The position numbers were made by a program, and so were the translations under genes. Shown piece by piece: positions 27,014 to 37,119 of a stretch of DNA of 64,000 bases (position 1 is its first letter; the number at the start of each line of letters is the position of its first letter). The stretch is from Magnetospirillum sp. XM-1. Lineage in GTDB: Bacteria; Pseudomonadota; Alphaproteobacteria; Rhodospirillales; Magnetospirillaceae. Under the pieces are notes generated by a model. The model saw nothing but the letters and a program-made list of their open reading frames with translations. It ran no database searches and was not told where the DNA came from. The DNA lies in contig NZ_LN997848.1 in assembly GCF_001511835.1 (NCBI RefSeq), positions 2,632,001-2,696,000 of the forward strand, in the 5' to 3' direction.

Positions 27014-29434
27014 ATGGCTCGGGAACCAGAATCCGACGAAGCGCGGATTCCTGCGGCGTTGCGCGCGGCGCTGCTGCAAGATCTGCCCGACGTGCTTTAC
27101 AGCATCGACGCCCGGGGACGTTTCATCTGGGTCTCGCCCAATGCCCGCAGCGTGTTCGGCTACGACGCCCAGGAGCTTGTCGGCACCGAGGCCGTCCGGC
27201 TCTATGTCCGTCCCGAGGACCGCGTCCAGGTCGTCGAGCGCATCCGCCAGGCGCGGGGGCGCGCGGTGCGGGCCGAGGTGGAGATGCGGCGCAAGGATGG
27301 GATCTCCATCTGGGCGGCCATCTACGCCTGCTCTCAAGCCAATGCGGACGGCCGCTTCGATGGGGTGATCGGGGCGATCCGCGACATCACCGACATCTGG
27401 CAGACCCGCAAGACCCTGGAGGACAGCGAGGACCGCTTCCGCCGCCTGTCCGACGTGGCGACCGAGGCCATCTGCATTCATTTCCAGGGCAAGATCATCG
27501 ACATGAACAAGGCCTTCGAGACCTTGTTCGCCTACCCGCGCGAGGAATTGCTGACCATGTGGGCGTGGGACGTGATCGATCCGCGCGATATCCCGCTCGC
27601 CAAGAGCATGGTGGCCCAGCAATACGAGGTCCCCTACGAGGTGCGCGGCGTGCGCAAGGACGGCTCGGTCTTTCCCATGGAGATCCATTCCAAGCATAGC
27701 TGGATGGGCGAGAAGTCGGTGCGCGTCACCTCCATCCGCGACCTGACCCAGAGCAAGCGGGTGGAAGCCCGCGTCAGCCTGCTGTCCCAGGCGGTGGAGC
27801 AAAGCCCCGTGGCGGTGACGGTGGTCGGCGGCGACGGCATCGTCCAATACGTCAATTCCGCCCATGCCGCCATCACCGGCTATCCGGGGGCCGAGGTGCC
27901 CGGCATGACGCTGGCGGCGCTTTATCCCGGAGAGGCGCGGGCCGTGCAGGCGGACCTTTGGCAAAGCCTGCTCGCCGGCGGCGAGTGGCGGGGCGAGATC
28001 CGGGTCCGGCGGCTGGACGGAAAGTATCAGTGGCAGGACGTCTACGCCTCGAAGGTGGCCACCCCCGGCGAGGACGCCCCCCACTACCTGCTGCAGATCG
28101 AGGACATCACCATCCGCAAGGAGCAGGAGCGCAAGCTGCAGCACCAGGCGCTGTTCGACGGCCTGACCGATTTGCCCAACCGGGTGCAGGCGCTCGACCG
28201 GCTCGGCCACGAGATCGACCAGGCCCGCGACCGCGGGCGCAAGGTGGCCCTGCTGTTCGTCGATCTGGACGAATTCAAGGCCATCAACGATTCGCTGGGC
28301 CACGAATACGGCGACGAACTGCTGGTGCTGGCCTCGGAGCGGCTGCGGCAGGCGGCCGGTTCGTTGGGCGTCGTCGCCCGTTTCGGCGGCGACGAATTCC
28401 TGGTGATCATCGGCGACCTTCAGGATGACGAGGCGGCGCGCGGCGTGGCGTCGGGCATCATCGAGCGCTTCTCCCATCCCTTCACCATCAGCCGCCGCGA
28501 ACTGGTCGCCACCGCCAGCATCGGGCTGGCGATCTATCCCGTCGACGGCCGCACCCAGCAGACCCTGCTGCGCAACGCCGACATCGCCATGTACCAGGCC
28601 AAGCTGGCCGGGCGGAACCGGTTCTGCTTCTTCACCAGCCGCATGAACGAGGAGGCCGAGGCCCGGCTGCGCATGGAGGGCGAATTGCGCCGGGCGGTCG
28701 GCACCGACCAGTTCCACCTGGCCTACCAGCCCCTGGTGGCGGTCAAGACCGGCCGCGCCGTGGGCGTCGAGGTGCTGCTGCGCTGGAGCAATCCCGAACT
28801 GGGCAACGTGCCGCCCGAGCGTTTCATTCCCCAGGCGGAGACCAGCGGGGTGATTGTCGCCATCGGGCGCATGGTGCTGCGGGCCGCCTGCCGCGACGCC
28901 CGGCGCTGGGTGGATGCGGGGCATGCCGATCTCAGGCTGTGCATCAACGTCTCGCCGCGCCAGTTCCAGGATGCCGGCTTCCTCGACGACGTGCGCGCCG
29001 CCTTGGCCGAATCGGGGTTGGAGCCGCGCAATCTGGAGCTGGAGATCACCGAGGGCCTGCTGCTCACCGAACGGGGCGACATCGACATCCTGCTGCGCAC
29101 CCTGACCGACATGGGCATCTTGCTGTCCATCGACGATTTCGGCACCGGCTATTCGTCGCTGAGTTATCTCGAGCGCTTCCCCTTCGACACGCTGAAGGTC
29201 GACCGCTCCTTCATGATCGGCATGCTGGAGCGCCAGGAGCGCAAGGTGCTGGTGGAAACCATCGTCGCCATGGCGTCGGGCCTGGGGCTCAAGGTCATCG
29301 CCGAGGGGGTGGAGACGCCCGAGCAACTGGCCCATCTGGCCGCCATCGGCTGCGACATGGCCCAGGGCTACCTGTTCAGCCGTCCGGTTCCGGCGGCGGA
29401 AATCCCGTCCCTGCTCGGCCGGGAATTCCGGTAG
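27014..29434 (+). CDS. PAS-PAS-PAS-GGDEF-EAL cyclic-di-GMP enzyme
   Basis: An 806-residue soluble protein. Three PAS domains lie at about 15-135, 140-255 and 262-380. The GGDEF domain (about 390-545) has DGLTDLPNR and an intact GGDEF near 457. The EAL domain (about 555-800) has EVL in place of EAL, with the other marks kept: INVSPRQF, the E in LEITEG, and [13 protein letters not shown]. Both a diguanylate cyclase and a phosphodiesterase activity are therefore possible, set by signals at the PAS domains. GGGAGG precedes the ATG. It ends one base before a palindromic repeat. The gene stands alone. Confidence 0.93.
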   Translation: MAREPESDEARIPAALRAALLQDLPDVLYSIDARGRFIWVSPNARSVFGYDAQELVGTEAVRLYVRPEDRVQVVERIRQARGRAVRAEVEMRRKDGISIWAAIYACSQANADGRFDGVIGAIRDITDIWQTRKTLEDSEDRFRRLSDVATEAICIHFQGKIIDMNKAFETLFAYPREELLTMWAWDVIDPRDIPLAKSMVAQQYEVPYEVRGVRKDGSVFPMEIHSKHSWMGEKSVRVTSIRDLTQSKRVEARVSLLSQAVEQSPVAVTVVGGDGIVQYVNSAHAAITGYPGAEVPGMTLAALYPGEARAVQADLWQSLLAGGEWRGEIRVRRLDGKYQWQDVYASKVATPGEDAPHYLLQIEDITIRKEQERKLQHQALFDGLTDLPNRVQALDRLGHEIDQARDRGRKVALLFVDLDEFKAINDSLGHEYGDELLVLASERLRQAAGSLGVVARFGGDEFLVIIGDLQDDEAARGVASGIIERFSHPFTISRRELVATASIGLAIYPVDGRTQQTLLRNADIAMYQAKLAGRNRFCFFTSRMNEEAEARLRMEGELRRAVGTDQFHLAYQPLVAVKTGRAVGVEVLLRWSNPELGNVPPERFIPQAETSGVIVAIGRMVLRAACRDARRWVDAGHADLRLCINVSPRQFQDAGFLDDVRAALAESGLEPRNLELEITEGLLLTERGDIDILLRTLTDMGILLSIDDFGTGYSSLSYLERFPFDTLKVDRSFMIGMLERQERKVLVETIVAMASGLGLKVIAEGVETPEQLAHLAAIGCDMAQGYLFSRPVPAAEIPSLLGREFR

Positions 29435-29508
29435 GGGGTGCGGGCGGGACGCCTGCGCTCCAAACGCGCCGGCCCGTTGTCGGAGCGCGGGCGTCCCGCC
29501 CGCACCCC
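29435..29508. repeat. Palindromic intergenic repeat, copy 1
   Basis: Two arms of 27 bases (29435-29461 and 29482-29508) form an imperfect inverted repeat around a 20-base spacer. The right arm begins GGAGCGCGGGCGTCCCGCCC. The same arm recurs at 39834. It sits between two convergent genes, so it may also act as a transcription terminator for both. Confidence 0.8.
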
Positions 29509-29516
29509 TCCTTTAA

Positions 29517-31052
29517 TTACTTCTCGTTCCAGGGAACGGGCATGGCGCGCCAGCGCTTCCAGGCCTTGTCGGCATTGGCCAGCAGGGTGGTGCGGCGGCT
29601 TTGGTGCCAGCCGGCCACCAGGCCGGCGGCCCGTGACGAGCCCGCCTCGGCGGCGCGGCCCGACAGCTTGGGCCCGGCCACCGCGATGTCGTTCAACTGG
29701 CCCAGGATATCCTGCAGCTCGGACAGCTCGGCCAGGAAGACCTTGGTGGTCTTGCGCGGCACCAGCGAGGCGAAGAACTCGCCGGCGTAGCGCACCTGCT
29801 TGCAGCGGATGCGCACCGCGTGCCGATCCTCGGGCGACAGCCGCGACAGGCTTTCCCCACCCTCCTTCAGCAGGCTGCGGATGGCCTTGTCGATTCGGCG
29901 GGTGGCGAAGGCGCCGACCGGTTCGCCCAGGCGCTTGCGCGGGGCCAGCCAGTCGCCGGTTTCCGTCCAGCGGCCGAGATTGAGGATCATGGCGGCGTAA
30001 CGCCGCGAGCGCACGGCGGCCAGGGCGGCGGCCAGCTTGGCCTCGCGGTCCTTCTGCCAATGGGCGCGCAGCTGGGCCAGGCCGGAATCGTCGGGATGGG
30101 CGGCCAGGACGGGCTCGACGATTTCCAGCAAGAAGACCTCGGCGTCGCGGGCGGGCCCCAGATGGGCCAGCAGCCAGCGCAGGTCGTCCTTCACCCGCTC
30201 CAGTTCCGGGCCGTCCGTCACCGCCTTGAAGACCTTGATGGCCGAGCGCAGGCGGCGCATGGCCACCCGCATCTGGTGGACCGCCTCGCCCGCGCCCGTC
30301 GCCACCAGGCAGCGCTCGTTGAGCATCAGATGTTCCAGGCAGGCCCGGGCGATGGCCTGGAAGGAGGTCGCCACGCTTTGGTCGGGGGCCAGAACCGGCG
30401 CCTTGGCCTTGACGATGGCCGAGGCCTTGCCCGCCGCCAGCCGGTAGCCCCGGTCCGATTTGGAGAGGCAAAGCGGGCGGGCCGCGCTCTCCTCGAGGAT
30501 GCGGGCGGCCAGATGGAACAGGTGGGCGGGGCTGCCGCTGACCAGTTCCAGTTCCAGCTCGCCGATGTCTTCCCGCCGGTCGCCGGCCAGCACCGCGCCC
30601 CGGTCCAGGGCCGCCTCGACCTCCCAGCCGTCGCCGCCCAGGCGCACGAGGGTGCGTTCCACCTCGGTGGAGAAAACCGGCGACAGGCGCTCGCCCAGAT
30701 TCTCCTCGGCGAAGACGGCGAGGCCGGTAAGGCGCAACTGCTCCATGTCAGGCTCGGGCGAGGAGAGCGGCACTTCCCATTCGTCGCGGTCGAACAGGCC
30801 GCCGATTGCCGTGCCGGCGCTTTTCACCGTCTGGACGAAGCCCGAGCCGGTGCGGCGGACCCGCAGCGCGACGCCCTGGGCCGCCAGGATGAAGTCGGGC
30901 GTGTCGTAGTAGACCGAGGCGAGGTGCTTGGAGACCGGTTCGGCCAGCCGCCCAGTGGTGAGGCAGGGACGCGCCAGGATGCGGGCCATGTCCTCGGGCG
31001 TCAGCGCCAGCTTCAACTCGATCTCGCGGTTGTCCCCGGTCACGTCGGCCAT
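29517..31052 (-). CDS. CYTH-CHAD protein (inorganic triphosphatase-like)
   Basis: A 511-residue cytosolic protein. The N-terminal CYTH domain (about 1-205) starts with the E-x-E-x-K signature E10-I-E-L-K14 and has the YYDTPD strand and ELELVSG. The C-terminal CHAD domain (about 225-505) has conserved His/Arg helices such as VHQMRVAMRRLRSA and RIRCKQVRYAGEFF. CYTH domains cut triphosphates and CHAD domains bind polyphosphate, so a role in polyphosphate granules is likely. The start was put at 31052 (M-A-D-V-T-G), with GGGGGAG upstream. Confidence 0.9.
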   Translation of the reverse strand: MADVTGDNREIELKLALTPEDMARILARPCLTTGRLAEPVSKHLASVYYDTPDFILAAQGVALRVRRTGSGFVQTVKSAGTAIGGLFDRDEWEVPLSSPEPDMEQLRLTGLAVFAEENLGERLSPVFSTEVERTLVRLGGDGWEVEAALDRGAVLAGDRREDIGELELELVSGSPAHLFHLAARILEESAARPLCLSKSDRGYRLAAGKASAIVKAKAPVLAPDQSVATSFQAIARACLEHLMLNERCLVATGAGEAVHQMRVAMRRLRSAIKVFKAVTDGPELERVKDDLRWLLAHLGPARDAEVFLLEIVEPVLAAHPDDSGLAQLRAHWQKDREAKLAAALAAVRSRRYAAMILNLGRWTETGDWLAPRKRLGEPVGAFATRRIDKAIRSLLKEGGESLSRLSPEDRHAVRIRCKQVRYAGEFFASLVPRKTTKVFLAELSELQDILGQLNDIAVAGPKLSGRAAEAGSSRAAGLVAGWHQSRRTTLLANADKAWKRWRAMPVPWNEK

Positions 31053-31227
31053 GCACTCCCCCGGATGATGGCGCAATTATACCAGCCGGCAGGCGTCGGG
31101 CCATTAGCAAAATATGAACTTTCATTGAAGCAATATGACGAGAAGACTGAAAAGGTCTTGTCCCGTCCAGCCCGATGTGAGAGTCCGGGAGGGGCGGATG
31201 ATCGTGCCATGTTGGGGGACGAGGTCT

Positions 31228-32598
31228 ATGAGCATGAAAGGATTGCGCAGGGGCATCCTGGCCGTGTCGCTGGTGGCGGCGCTGGCGGGGTGCGGCGTGC
31301 TCAACGACCCGCGCGGCTTCACCGACGCCGTGATGAAGTCTCCCCTGCTCGACGACGATTCCAGCGAAAGGGCCATGACCGCGCTGACCCGGGGCGAATA
31401 CGGCACCGCCGAGCGCCTGGCCATCGGGGCGCTTCGGCGCAACCCCAAGGATCCTTACGCGCTTTACACCGCCGGCATGGTCTATCAGGCGACCGGTCGC
31501 TACGACCTGGCGCGCCAGTATTACGAGGTGATCATCGCCAACCGGCCGCAGGTGACGCTGACCACGCCGTCCCAGGGCGGGCCGCAGGTGCGCTCGCTGA
31601 TGGACGTGGCCCAGGCCAACCTGCTGGTGGTGGACAAGATGCTGGGCCGCAATGTCGCCGGTTCGGCTCTGCGTTCGGGTCGCCAGCCTGACCTGACGCC
31701 CCAGAATTTCGAACCCATGAGCCCCCAGGGCGCCGCCCGCGGCTCGGTCGCCGCCGAGATGCTGGGCGAGCCGGGAAGCATGCCGTCTTCCGCCATGTCG
31801 CCCCGGGGCGCCACCCAGGCGGAAACCAACGTCGCCACCCGTTTCCGCGTCCTGCGCCGCCTGCTGGACGAGGGGCTGATCACCCCGGAAGAGCATTCCC
31901 GGCGCCGCAACACCAATCTCGGGGCCTTGCTGCCCTATTCCGCCAAGCTGCCCCCGGCCCAGGGGCTGGAGCGTCCCGGCCCCACCGAGGAGCAGGTGGT
32001 GGACCGCCTGCGCGCGCTGGCCGTGGCGCTGGAAAGCCGCGCCCTGTCGCCGGCCGAGCACGGCGCCGAGCGTCTGGCCATTCTTGACGCCCTGCTGCCG
32101 GCCGAGCCGCGCAAGGTGGACCTGCCGGTGCTGCCGCCCAAGGACGTGATGGAGGCCGCCACCGCCGTCGGCCGGGTCGAGCGGCTGCGCGCCGCCAATC
32201 TCGTCACCGCCGACGAGGCCAAGCGCGAGAAGGCCGCCGTCGAGAAGGTTCTGGACAGCCAACTGGCCAAGCAGCCGGTGTCGGGCACCGCCAGCGGTCT
32301 GCGTCAGGGCGGCTCCAATGGATCGGGCGCCAAGTCGTCGTCGGGCGGCGGCACGCCGGGCGTCAGCCTGGGCACCGCCAAGACCGAGGACGCGGCGCGC
32401 GACACCTGGGAGAAGATCAAGGCCAAGTTCCCCGAGGAACTGGCCAATATCAGCGCCACCTTCCCCAAGATCGACCAGGGCGAGCGGGGCACCCGCTGGC
32501 GCATCGTCGCCGGCCCCATGAAGAGCCGCGCCGAGGCCACCAAGCTGTGCAAGGTGCTCAAACTGCACCGCCAGTCCTGCGAGGCGACCAGCTATTAG
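31228..32598 (+). CDS. TPR/SPOR-domain lipoprotein
   Basis: A 456-residue secreted lipoprotein. The signal peptide ends in a lipobox L-A-G-C with Cys about 19 residues in. Tetratricopeptide-like helices follow (about 45-120). A repeated short helical motif (RVLRRLLDEGLITPEEH, and twice later in weaker form) resembles SHOCT-type modules. A Ser/Gly linker then leads to a C-terminal SPOR domain (about 375-456), which in its family binds glycan strands of denuded peptidoglycan at the septum. It probably works in envelope or division-site assembly. The start at 31228 keeps the signal peptide short; 31234 is an alternative. Confidence 0.8.
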   Translation: MSMKGLRRGILAVSLVAALAGCGVLNDPRGFTDAVMKSPLLDDDSSERAMTALTRGEYGTAERLAIGALRRNPKDPYALYTAGMVYQATGRYDLARQYYEVIIANRPQVTLTTPSQGGPQVRSLMDVAQANLLVVDKMLGRNVAGSALRSGRQPDLTPQNFEPMSPQGAARGSVAAEMLGEPGSMPSSAMSPRGATQAETNVATRFRVLRRLLDEGLITPEEHSRRRNTNLGALLPYSAKLPPAQGLERPGPTEEQVVDRLRALAVALESRALSPAEHGAERLAILDALLPAEPRKVDLPVLPPKDVMEAATAVGRVERLRAANLVTADEAKREKAAVEKVLDSQLAKQPVSGTASGLRQGGSNGSGAKSSSGGGTPGVSLGTAKTEDAARDTWEKIKAKFPEELANISATFPKIDQGERGTRWRIVAGPMKSRAEATKLCKVLKLHRQSCEATSY

Positions 32599-32685
32599 CA
32601 GGGGGCTGCACTTCGCGGAGTGATTTGGCCCCGGCGCATGGTTGGGGCTAAGATGATTCCGCCGTGAAGAATTCAGGGGGCGGTC

Positions 32686-33510
32686 ATGACCTACAAGGAC
32701 ATCCTGGTTCACGTTGACGACAATCCGCGGGCCCATGTGCGACTGGATCTGGCGGCCGGCATCGCCGCCCGCTTCCAGGCTCATCTGATCGCTCTCAACA
32801 TCCGTGACCAAGCTCTGTTGCCGTCCCATGTCACCGCCCAGTTCGGCGGCGACCTCAACCAGATCGGCGCGGTCCGCGACGCCGAGGAGGCCAAGCGCGT
32901 CGAGGCGATGGTGGCGGCCTGCCATACCGGGCCGGGGGTGACGCGGGAATGGCGCGACGTCAGCGGGCCCCGGACCGAGACCCTGGCGCTGCACGCCCGC
33001 TACGCCGACCTGGCGGTCATCGGCCAGGCCGAGCCCCAGTCCAATGCGCCGCGTCTGGCCGACGAGTTGATCATGGCGGTGGGCCGCCCGGTGCTGGTCG
33101 TGCCCTTCGCCGGCCGCTTTCCCACCCTGGGACGCCGGGTGATGGTGGCCTGGAACGGCGGGCGCGAGGCGACCCGCGCCGTCCACGATGCCATGCCCCT
33201 GCTGGCGGGCGCCCAGACGGTCCACGTCATCGCCATCAATCCCGGCCATGGCATGGCCGGACACGGCGACATTCCCGGCGCCGACATCTGCCTGCACCTG
33301 TCGCGCCACGGGGTCAACGCGGTGTGCGAGCACGTGGCCTCCGACGACCTCAACGTGGGCGAGATGCTGCTGTCGCGCGCCGCCGACGAGGACGTGGACC
33401 TGCTGGTCATGGGCGGCTACGGCCGTTCGCGCCTGCGCGAGATGGTGCTGGGCGGCGCCACCCGCCACATGCTGGATTCCATGACCGTGCCGGTGCTGTT
33501 CAGCCACTGA
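32686..33510 (+). CDS. Universal stress protein, tandem UspA domains
   Basis: A 274-residue protein with two Usp domains. The first begins YKDILVHVDD. The second (about 140-274) begins RRVMVAWNGG and ends with the ATP-binding loop pattern VMGGYGRSRLREMVLGG followed by the family tail SMTVPVLFSH. Family members bind ATP and support survival under stress or low oxygen. It stands alone with GGGGGC before the ATG and is convergent with the ABC importer operon, with a mosaic palindromic element between. Confidence 0.92.
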   Translation: MTYKDILVHVDDNPRAHVRLDLAAGIAARFQAHLIALNIRDQALLPSHVTAQFGGDLNQIGAVRDAEEAKRVEAMVAACHTGPGVTREWRDVSGPRTETLALHARYADLAVIGQAEPQSNAPRLADELIMAVGRPVLVVPFAGRFPTLGRRVMVAWNGGREATRAVHDAMPLLAGAQTVHVIAINPGHGMAGHGDIPGADICLHLSRHGVNAVCEHVASDDLNVGEMLLSRAADEDVDLLVMGGYGRSRLREMVLGGATRHMLDSMTVPVLFSH

Positions 33511-33523
33511 GGGGGGCAACATG

Positions 33524-33642
33524 CGGGGCTTTGCCCCGGCCCCCATCGGGAGGCATGCCTCCCGAACCCTCCCTTTGTTTCATGAAATAATGGAATGGGG
33601 TTTGGGGCCTCTGGCCCCGAGCGGGCATGGGCGGCAGCCCAT
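33524..33642. repeat. Mosaic palindromic intergenic element, copy 1
   Basis: Four short hairpins in a row: 33524-33538, a perfect 16-bp palindrome at 33548-33563 (GGGAGGCATGCCTCCC), 33604-33618 and 33627-33642. Between the first two stands CCCCATC, and after the second comes CCCTTTGTTTCAT. The same order is found on the other strand near 48.3 kb. Confidence 0.65.
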
Positions 33643-33645
33643 AGT

Positions 33646-34470
33646 CTACCCCTTGGGGTTCAGCGCCCGTTGCAACCCGTCGCCCAGCAGGTTGAAGCCC
33701 AGCACGGTGGCGAAGATGGCGGCGCCCGGCCAGAAGGCCAGCAGCGGGGCGCTCCACACCACGTCCATGGCCCCGGTCAGCATGTTGCCCCACGACGCCA
33801 GGGGCGGGCGGATGCCGAGCCCCAGGAACGACAGCGCGCTTTCGATCAGGATGATGTTGCCCACCGACAGCGTGGTGGCCACCACGATGGGCGAGGCGAC
33901 GTTGGGCAGGATATGGCGGAGCATGATGCGGATGGGCCGCGCGCCTAAGGCCTCGGCGGCGCGCACATAGTCGCGGGTGCGCACCGAAAGGGTGGCGGCC
34001 CGCACCAGCCGGGCCACCCCGGTCCAGGCGACGCAGGCGATGATCAAAGCCGGGCGCAGCACGGCGAACACTTCCGACTCGGTCATGCCGGGCGGCACGC
34101 CCAGCTTGGCGGGATCGGCGGCGGCCATGACGATCAGCAAGGGCAGCAGCGGCAGCGACATCACACCGTCGGTCAGGCGCATCAGCGCAGAATCGGCCCA
34201 GCCCCCGTGATAGCCGGCCAGCAGCCCGATGGTGGTGCCGATCAGCGCCGCCATCAGGGCGGTGATCACGGCGACGCCGAGCGAGACCAGACCGCCCTGG
34301 GCCAGACGCGCCGCGATGTCGCGGCCCAGGTCGTCGGTACCCAGCAGATGGGTCGGGGTCGGCGGGTCGAAACGGATGGCGAGGTCCATGGCCTCGGGGG
34401 AGGGCAGGGCCCAGGGCGCGGCCAGCACGGCGGCCAGCAACAGCACTAAGATGGCGGCGCCCGCCCTCAT
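33646..34470 (-). CDS. ABC importer permease (DppC/OppC type)
   Basis: A 274-residue membrane protein with about six helices. The short N-terminal part ends in the PTPTHLLGTDDLGRD block that is typical of DppC. The inner-membrane EAA loop reads YVRAAEALGARPIRIMLRHI. Its ATG overlaps the end of the DppB-type gene (ATGA-like overlap of four bases). It is the last gene of the operon; no ATPase gene follows. Confidence 0.92.
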   Translation of the reverse strand: MRAGAAILVLLLAAVLAAPWALPSPEAMDLAIRFDPPTPTHLLGTDDLGRDIAARLAQGGLVSLGVAVITALMAALIGTTIGLLAGYHGGWADSALMRLTDGVMSLPLLPLLIVMAAADPAKLGVPPGMTESEVFAVLRPALIIACVAWTGVARLVRAATLSVRTRDYVRAAEALGARPIRIMLRHILPNVASPIVVATTLSVGNIILIESALSFLGLGIRPPLASWGNMLTGAMDVVWSAPLLAFWPGAAIFATVLGFNLLGDGLQRALNPKG

Positions 34471-35408
34471 CGCCGGCCGATCCGGGGATCGAGGCGCTGA
34501 TAGGCGATGTCGGCCAGCACCGAGCCGGCGAGCGTCATGGCGGTGGCCAGCAACAGCCCTGACAGGGCCAGGTTGAAGTCGTTGCCCATCACCGCCTCGT
34601 AGATCAGGCGGCCCATGCCGGGCCAGGCGAACACCGTCTCGGTGATCAGCGCGCCCGAGAACAACCCGCCGAACTCCAGCGCCACGATGGTGGTGATGGG
34701 CAGCAGGGCGTTGCGCAGCTGGTGGCCCAGCACCACCCGGGCCGGGCCGCAGCCCTTGGCCCTGGCCGTGCGGATATAGTCGGCGCCGGCTTCCGAGATC
34801 ATGGCGGCCCGCATGTGCCGCGCCGCTTGGCCGATGCCGGCCAGAGCCAGGGCGGAGACGGGCAGGATCATGTGGCGCAGGCGGTCGGGCAGATCGCCGC
34901 CGCCCACCGTCTCGACGCCCCCGGCCGGCAGCCAGCCCAACGACACGGCGAAGACCACGATCAGCATCAGGCCCAGCCAGAACACCGGCACCGACACCGA
35001 GGCGAAGGCCAGCAGGTTGACCAGCCGGTCGGGCAGGCTTCCCGGGCGGAGCGAGGCGAGGATGCCCAAGGGGATCGCCACCGACAGCGACAGCGTCATG
35101 GCCGACAGCATCAGAAGCGCGCTGTTGCCCAGCGCCGGAGCCATGGATTCGGCCACCGGGCGGGCGTAAAGGCGGGAATAGCCCAACTCGCCCTGGAGCA
35201 ACTGCCCCAGCCAGCGCAGCCAGCGCTCGGTCCACGGCCGGTCGAGGCCGTAGAGCGCCTTCAGCCTGAGCGCATCCTCGGAACTCATGCGCGGATCGCC
35301 GGCGATCATCAGGTCGATGGGGTCGCCGGGCATCAGGCCCATCAGTCCGTAGACCACGAAGGACATGACCAGCAGGACGAGGAGGGACTGGATCAGCCTT
35401 GCCGTCAC
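34467..35408 (-). CDS. ABC importer permease (DppB/OppB type)
   Basis: A 313-residue membrane protein. The N-terminal helix is followed by MPGDPIDLM, and the ALYGLDRPW segment is typical of DppB. The EAA loop reads YIRTARAKGCGPARVVLGHQ. GTG at 35408 overlaps the stop of the binding-protein gene (GTGA), so translation is coupled. It pairs with the DppC-type permease downstream to form the channel of a peptide, nickel or opine type importer. Confidence 0.92.
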   Translation of the reverse strand: MTARLIQSLLVLLVMSFVVYGLMGLMPGDPIDLMIAGDPRMSSEDALRLKALYGLDRPWTERWLRWLGQLLQGELGYSRLYARPVAESMAPALGNSALLMLSAMTLSLSVAIPLGILASLRPGSLPDRLVNLLAFASVSVPVFWLGLMLIVVFAVSLGWLPAGGVETVGGGDLPDRLRHMILPVSALALAGIGQAARHMRAAMISEAGADYIRTARAKGCGPARVVLGHQLRNALLPITTIVALEFGGLFSGALITETVFAWPGMGRLIYEAVMGNDFNLALSGLLLATAMTLAGSVLADIAYQRLDPRIGRR

Positions 35409-37054
35409 TCCCACCGCCACTGCTCCGCCCAATAGGGGGAGGGGTCCTGGTGGCCGGTGGGCTGCACGCCCTTCAAGGCCTTGGGCAGGATGAAGGAATC
35501 CGACTTGAAGAACAGCGGCAGCGCCGGCAGGTCGGCGGCGTAGAGCGCCTGGATGTCGCGCCAGATGACCTTGCGCTTGTCCTTGTCCAGTTCCACCTCG
35601 ACCGCGTCGATCAGCCTGTCCATGGCCGGGCTGGCATAGCCGGTATAGTTCTGGCCCGACCAGTTGTTGCCCCCGTTGGGCACCATGGAAGAGTGCAGCG
35701 TCGAGCGCGGCACGTTCTCGGGCGCCGAGTACCAGGCGAACAGCGCCATATGGGCGAACTTGCGCTTGGTCACCGTCTCGCCGAACAGCACGCGCGGCGG
35801 CTCGGTCTTGAGCTTGAGCTCCACGCCGATCTTCTTCCACTGGGCTTGCATCACCTGGGCCACCAGCTCGCGCGAACGGTTGCCGGCGGTAGTGACCAGT
35901 TCCAGCGACAGGCGCTCGCCCCGGTGGTTGACCCGGATGCCGCCCGGCCCGACCATCCAGCCGGCCTCGTCCAGCAGCAGGTTGGCCCGCGCCGGATCGA
36001 AGGCGGCCTTGGGCAGATCGGCGGCGTAGACCCAATCGAGCGGCGGCACCAGGGATTGGGCGACGATCTGGCGGCCCTCGAACAACTGGCGCGAGATGGT
36101 CTCGCGGTCGAGGCCGAGCAGCAGGGCGCGGCGGACCTTCCGCTCCGACAGCTGGGGCGAGGACAGGTTGAGGTCCAGGTGCTCGTAGCTCAGGCTGGGC
36201 TTGGTGATCACGTCGAAACGGGCGCCGTGGCGCTTCTCGAAGGCCAGGGCCTGCTCCAGCGGCAGGCCCAGCTCGCCGGCGATCATGTCGATGCCGCCCG
36301 ACAGCAGGTTGGCCTCCAGCGAGGCGGTGTTCTCGATAGCCTTGACGACGATGCGCTTGAAGGCCGGCTTGGTGCCGCCCCAATGGGCGTTGGGCTCCAG
36401 CACCACATGGCTGCCCTGGACCACCGCGCTGATCCGGTAGGGACCGTTATAGAGGCCGGGATTGGTGGAATCCTGGTCGTAGGCGGTGCGGTTGCGGTAC
36501 TCGGCCGGCGCCGCCTCGAACCGCTTCTTCTCGATATGGGCGGGCAGCAGGCGCAGGTCGTTGATGGCGTTGTAGTCGAAGGTCAGCTTGTCCACGTGCA
36601 GCGTGAAGGTCCGCTTGTCCTTGGCCTCGACGCGGGTGATGCGGCGGAACAGCTCGGCTGCCGCCACGCCGGACTGGGGATGGCGTCCCACCTGCCAGCT
36701 GAACACCACGTCGTCGGTGGTCACCGGCGTGCCGTCGGCCCACCGGGCGTCGGCGCGCAGCGTATAGGTGGCGGCGATGCCCTTCTTGCCGCCGTCGAGC
36801 GTTTCCACCTTGGCCAGCCCGTTCTCGATGGTCGGGAGCTGTTCGCACAAAAGGCAGGTCAACTGCCATGCGGCGTCATAGGCGGTGATCGGCCGGTGGG
36901 CGAAGGCCAGGACATAGGTCTTGGCCAGCATGGATTCGATGGACGGGTTCAGCGTGGCGGGAAACTGGGTGATGCCGATGGCGAGCTCGTCCTTGGCAAG
37001 CGCCGGGACGGCGAGCAGGGTCGAGACGAGCAGGGGGGCGAGGCGCTTGAACAT
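35405..37054 (-). CDS. ABC importer substrate-binding protein (family 5)
   Basis: A 549-residue periplasmic protein with a signal peptide (M-F-K-R-L-A-P start, A-L-A-K cleavage region). Family-5 marks include the early LNPSIESML, the ARWADGTPVTTDDVVFS block, a GPYRI strand and late LGLDRETIS. Ligands in this family are peptides, nickel, heme or glutathione; nothing in the sequence fixes the choice. The AGGGAG site lies almost directly against the ATG, so the exact start is slightly uncertain. A strong terminator hairpin lies just upstream, so its promoter must lie between 37054 and that hairpin, or readthrough occurs. Confidence 0.9.
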   Translation of the reverse strand: MFKRLAPLLVSTLLAVPALAKDELAIGITQFPATLNPSIESMLAKTYVLAFAHRPITAYDAAWQLTCLLCEQLPTIENGLAKVETLDGGKKGIAATYTLRADARWADGTPVTTDDVVFSWQVGRHPQSGVAAAELFRRITRVEAKDKRTFTLHVDKLTFDYNAINDLRLLPAHIEKKRFEAAPAEYRNRTAYDQDSTNPGLYNGPYRISAVVQGSHVVLEPNAHWGGTKPAFKRIVVKAIENTASLEANLLSGGIDMIAGELGLPLEQALAFEKRHGARFDVITKPSLSYEHLDLNLSSPQLSERKVRRALLLGLDRETISRQLFEGRQIVAQSLVPPLDWVYAADLPKAAFDPARANLLLDEAGWMVGPGGIRVNHRGERLSLELVTTAGNRSRELVAQVMQAQWKKIGVELKLKTEPPRVLFGETVTKRKFAHMALFAWYSAPENVPRSTLHSSMVPNGGNNWSGQNYTGYASPAMDRLIDAVEVELDKDKRKVIWRDIQALYAADLPALPLFFKSDSFILPKALKGVQPTGHQDPSPYWAEQWRWE

Positions 37055-37066
37055 CTCCCTAGAATC

Positions 37067-37106
37067 AAAGCCCCGCCCCCGGCTGTCAAGCCGGGGGCGG
37101 GGCTTT
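37067..37106 (-). terminator. Terminator hairpin between small lipoprotein and ABC operon
   Basis: A perfect 18-bp inverted repeat (37067-37084 with 37089-37106) around a 4-base loop, GC-rich inside and with AAA/TTT ends. It lies 13 bases after the small lipoprotein stop and only 12 bases before the next start codon. Confidence 0.8.
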
Positions 37107-37119
37107 GCGCAAATGATCG

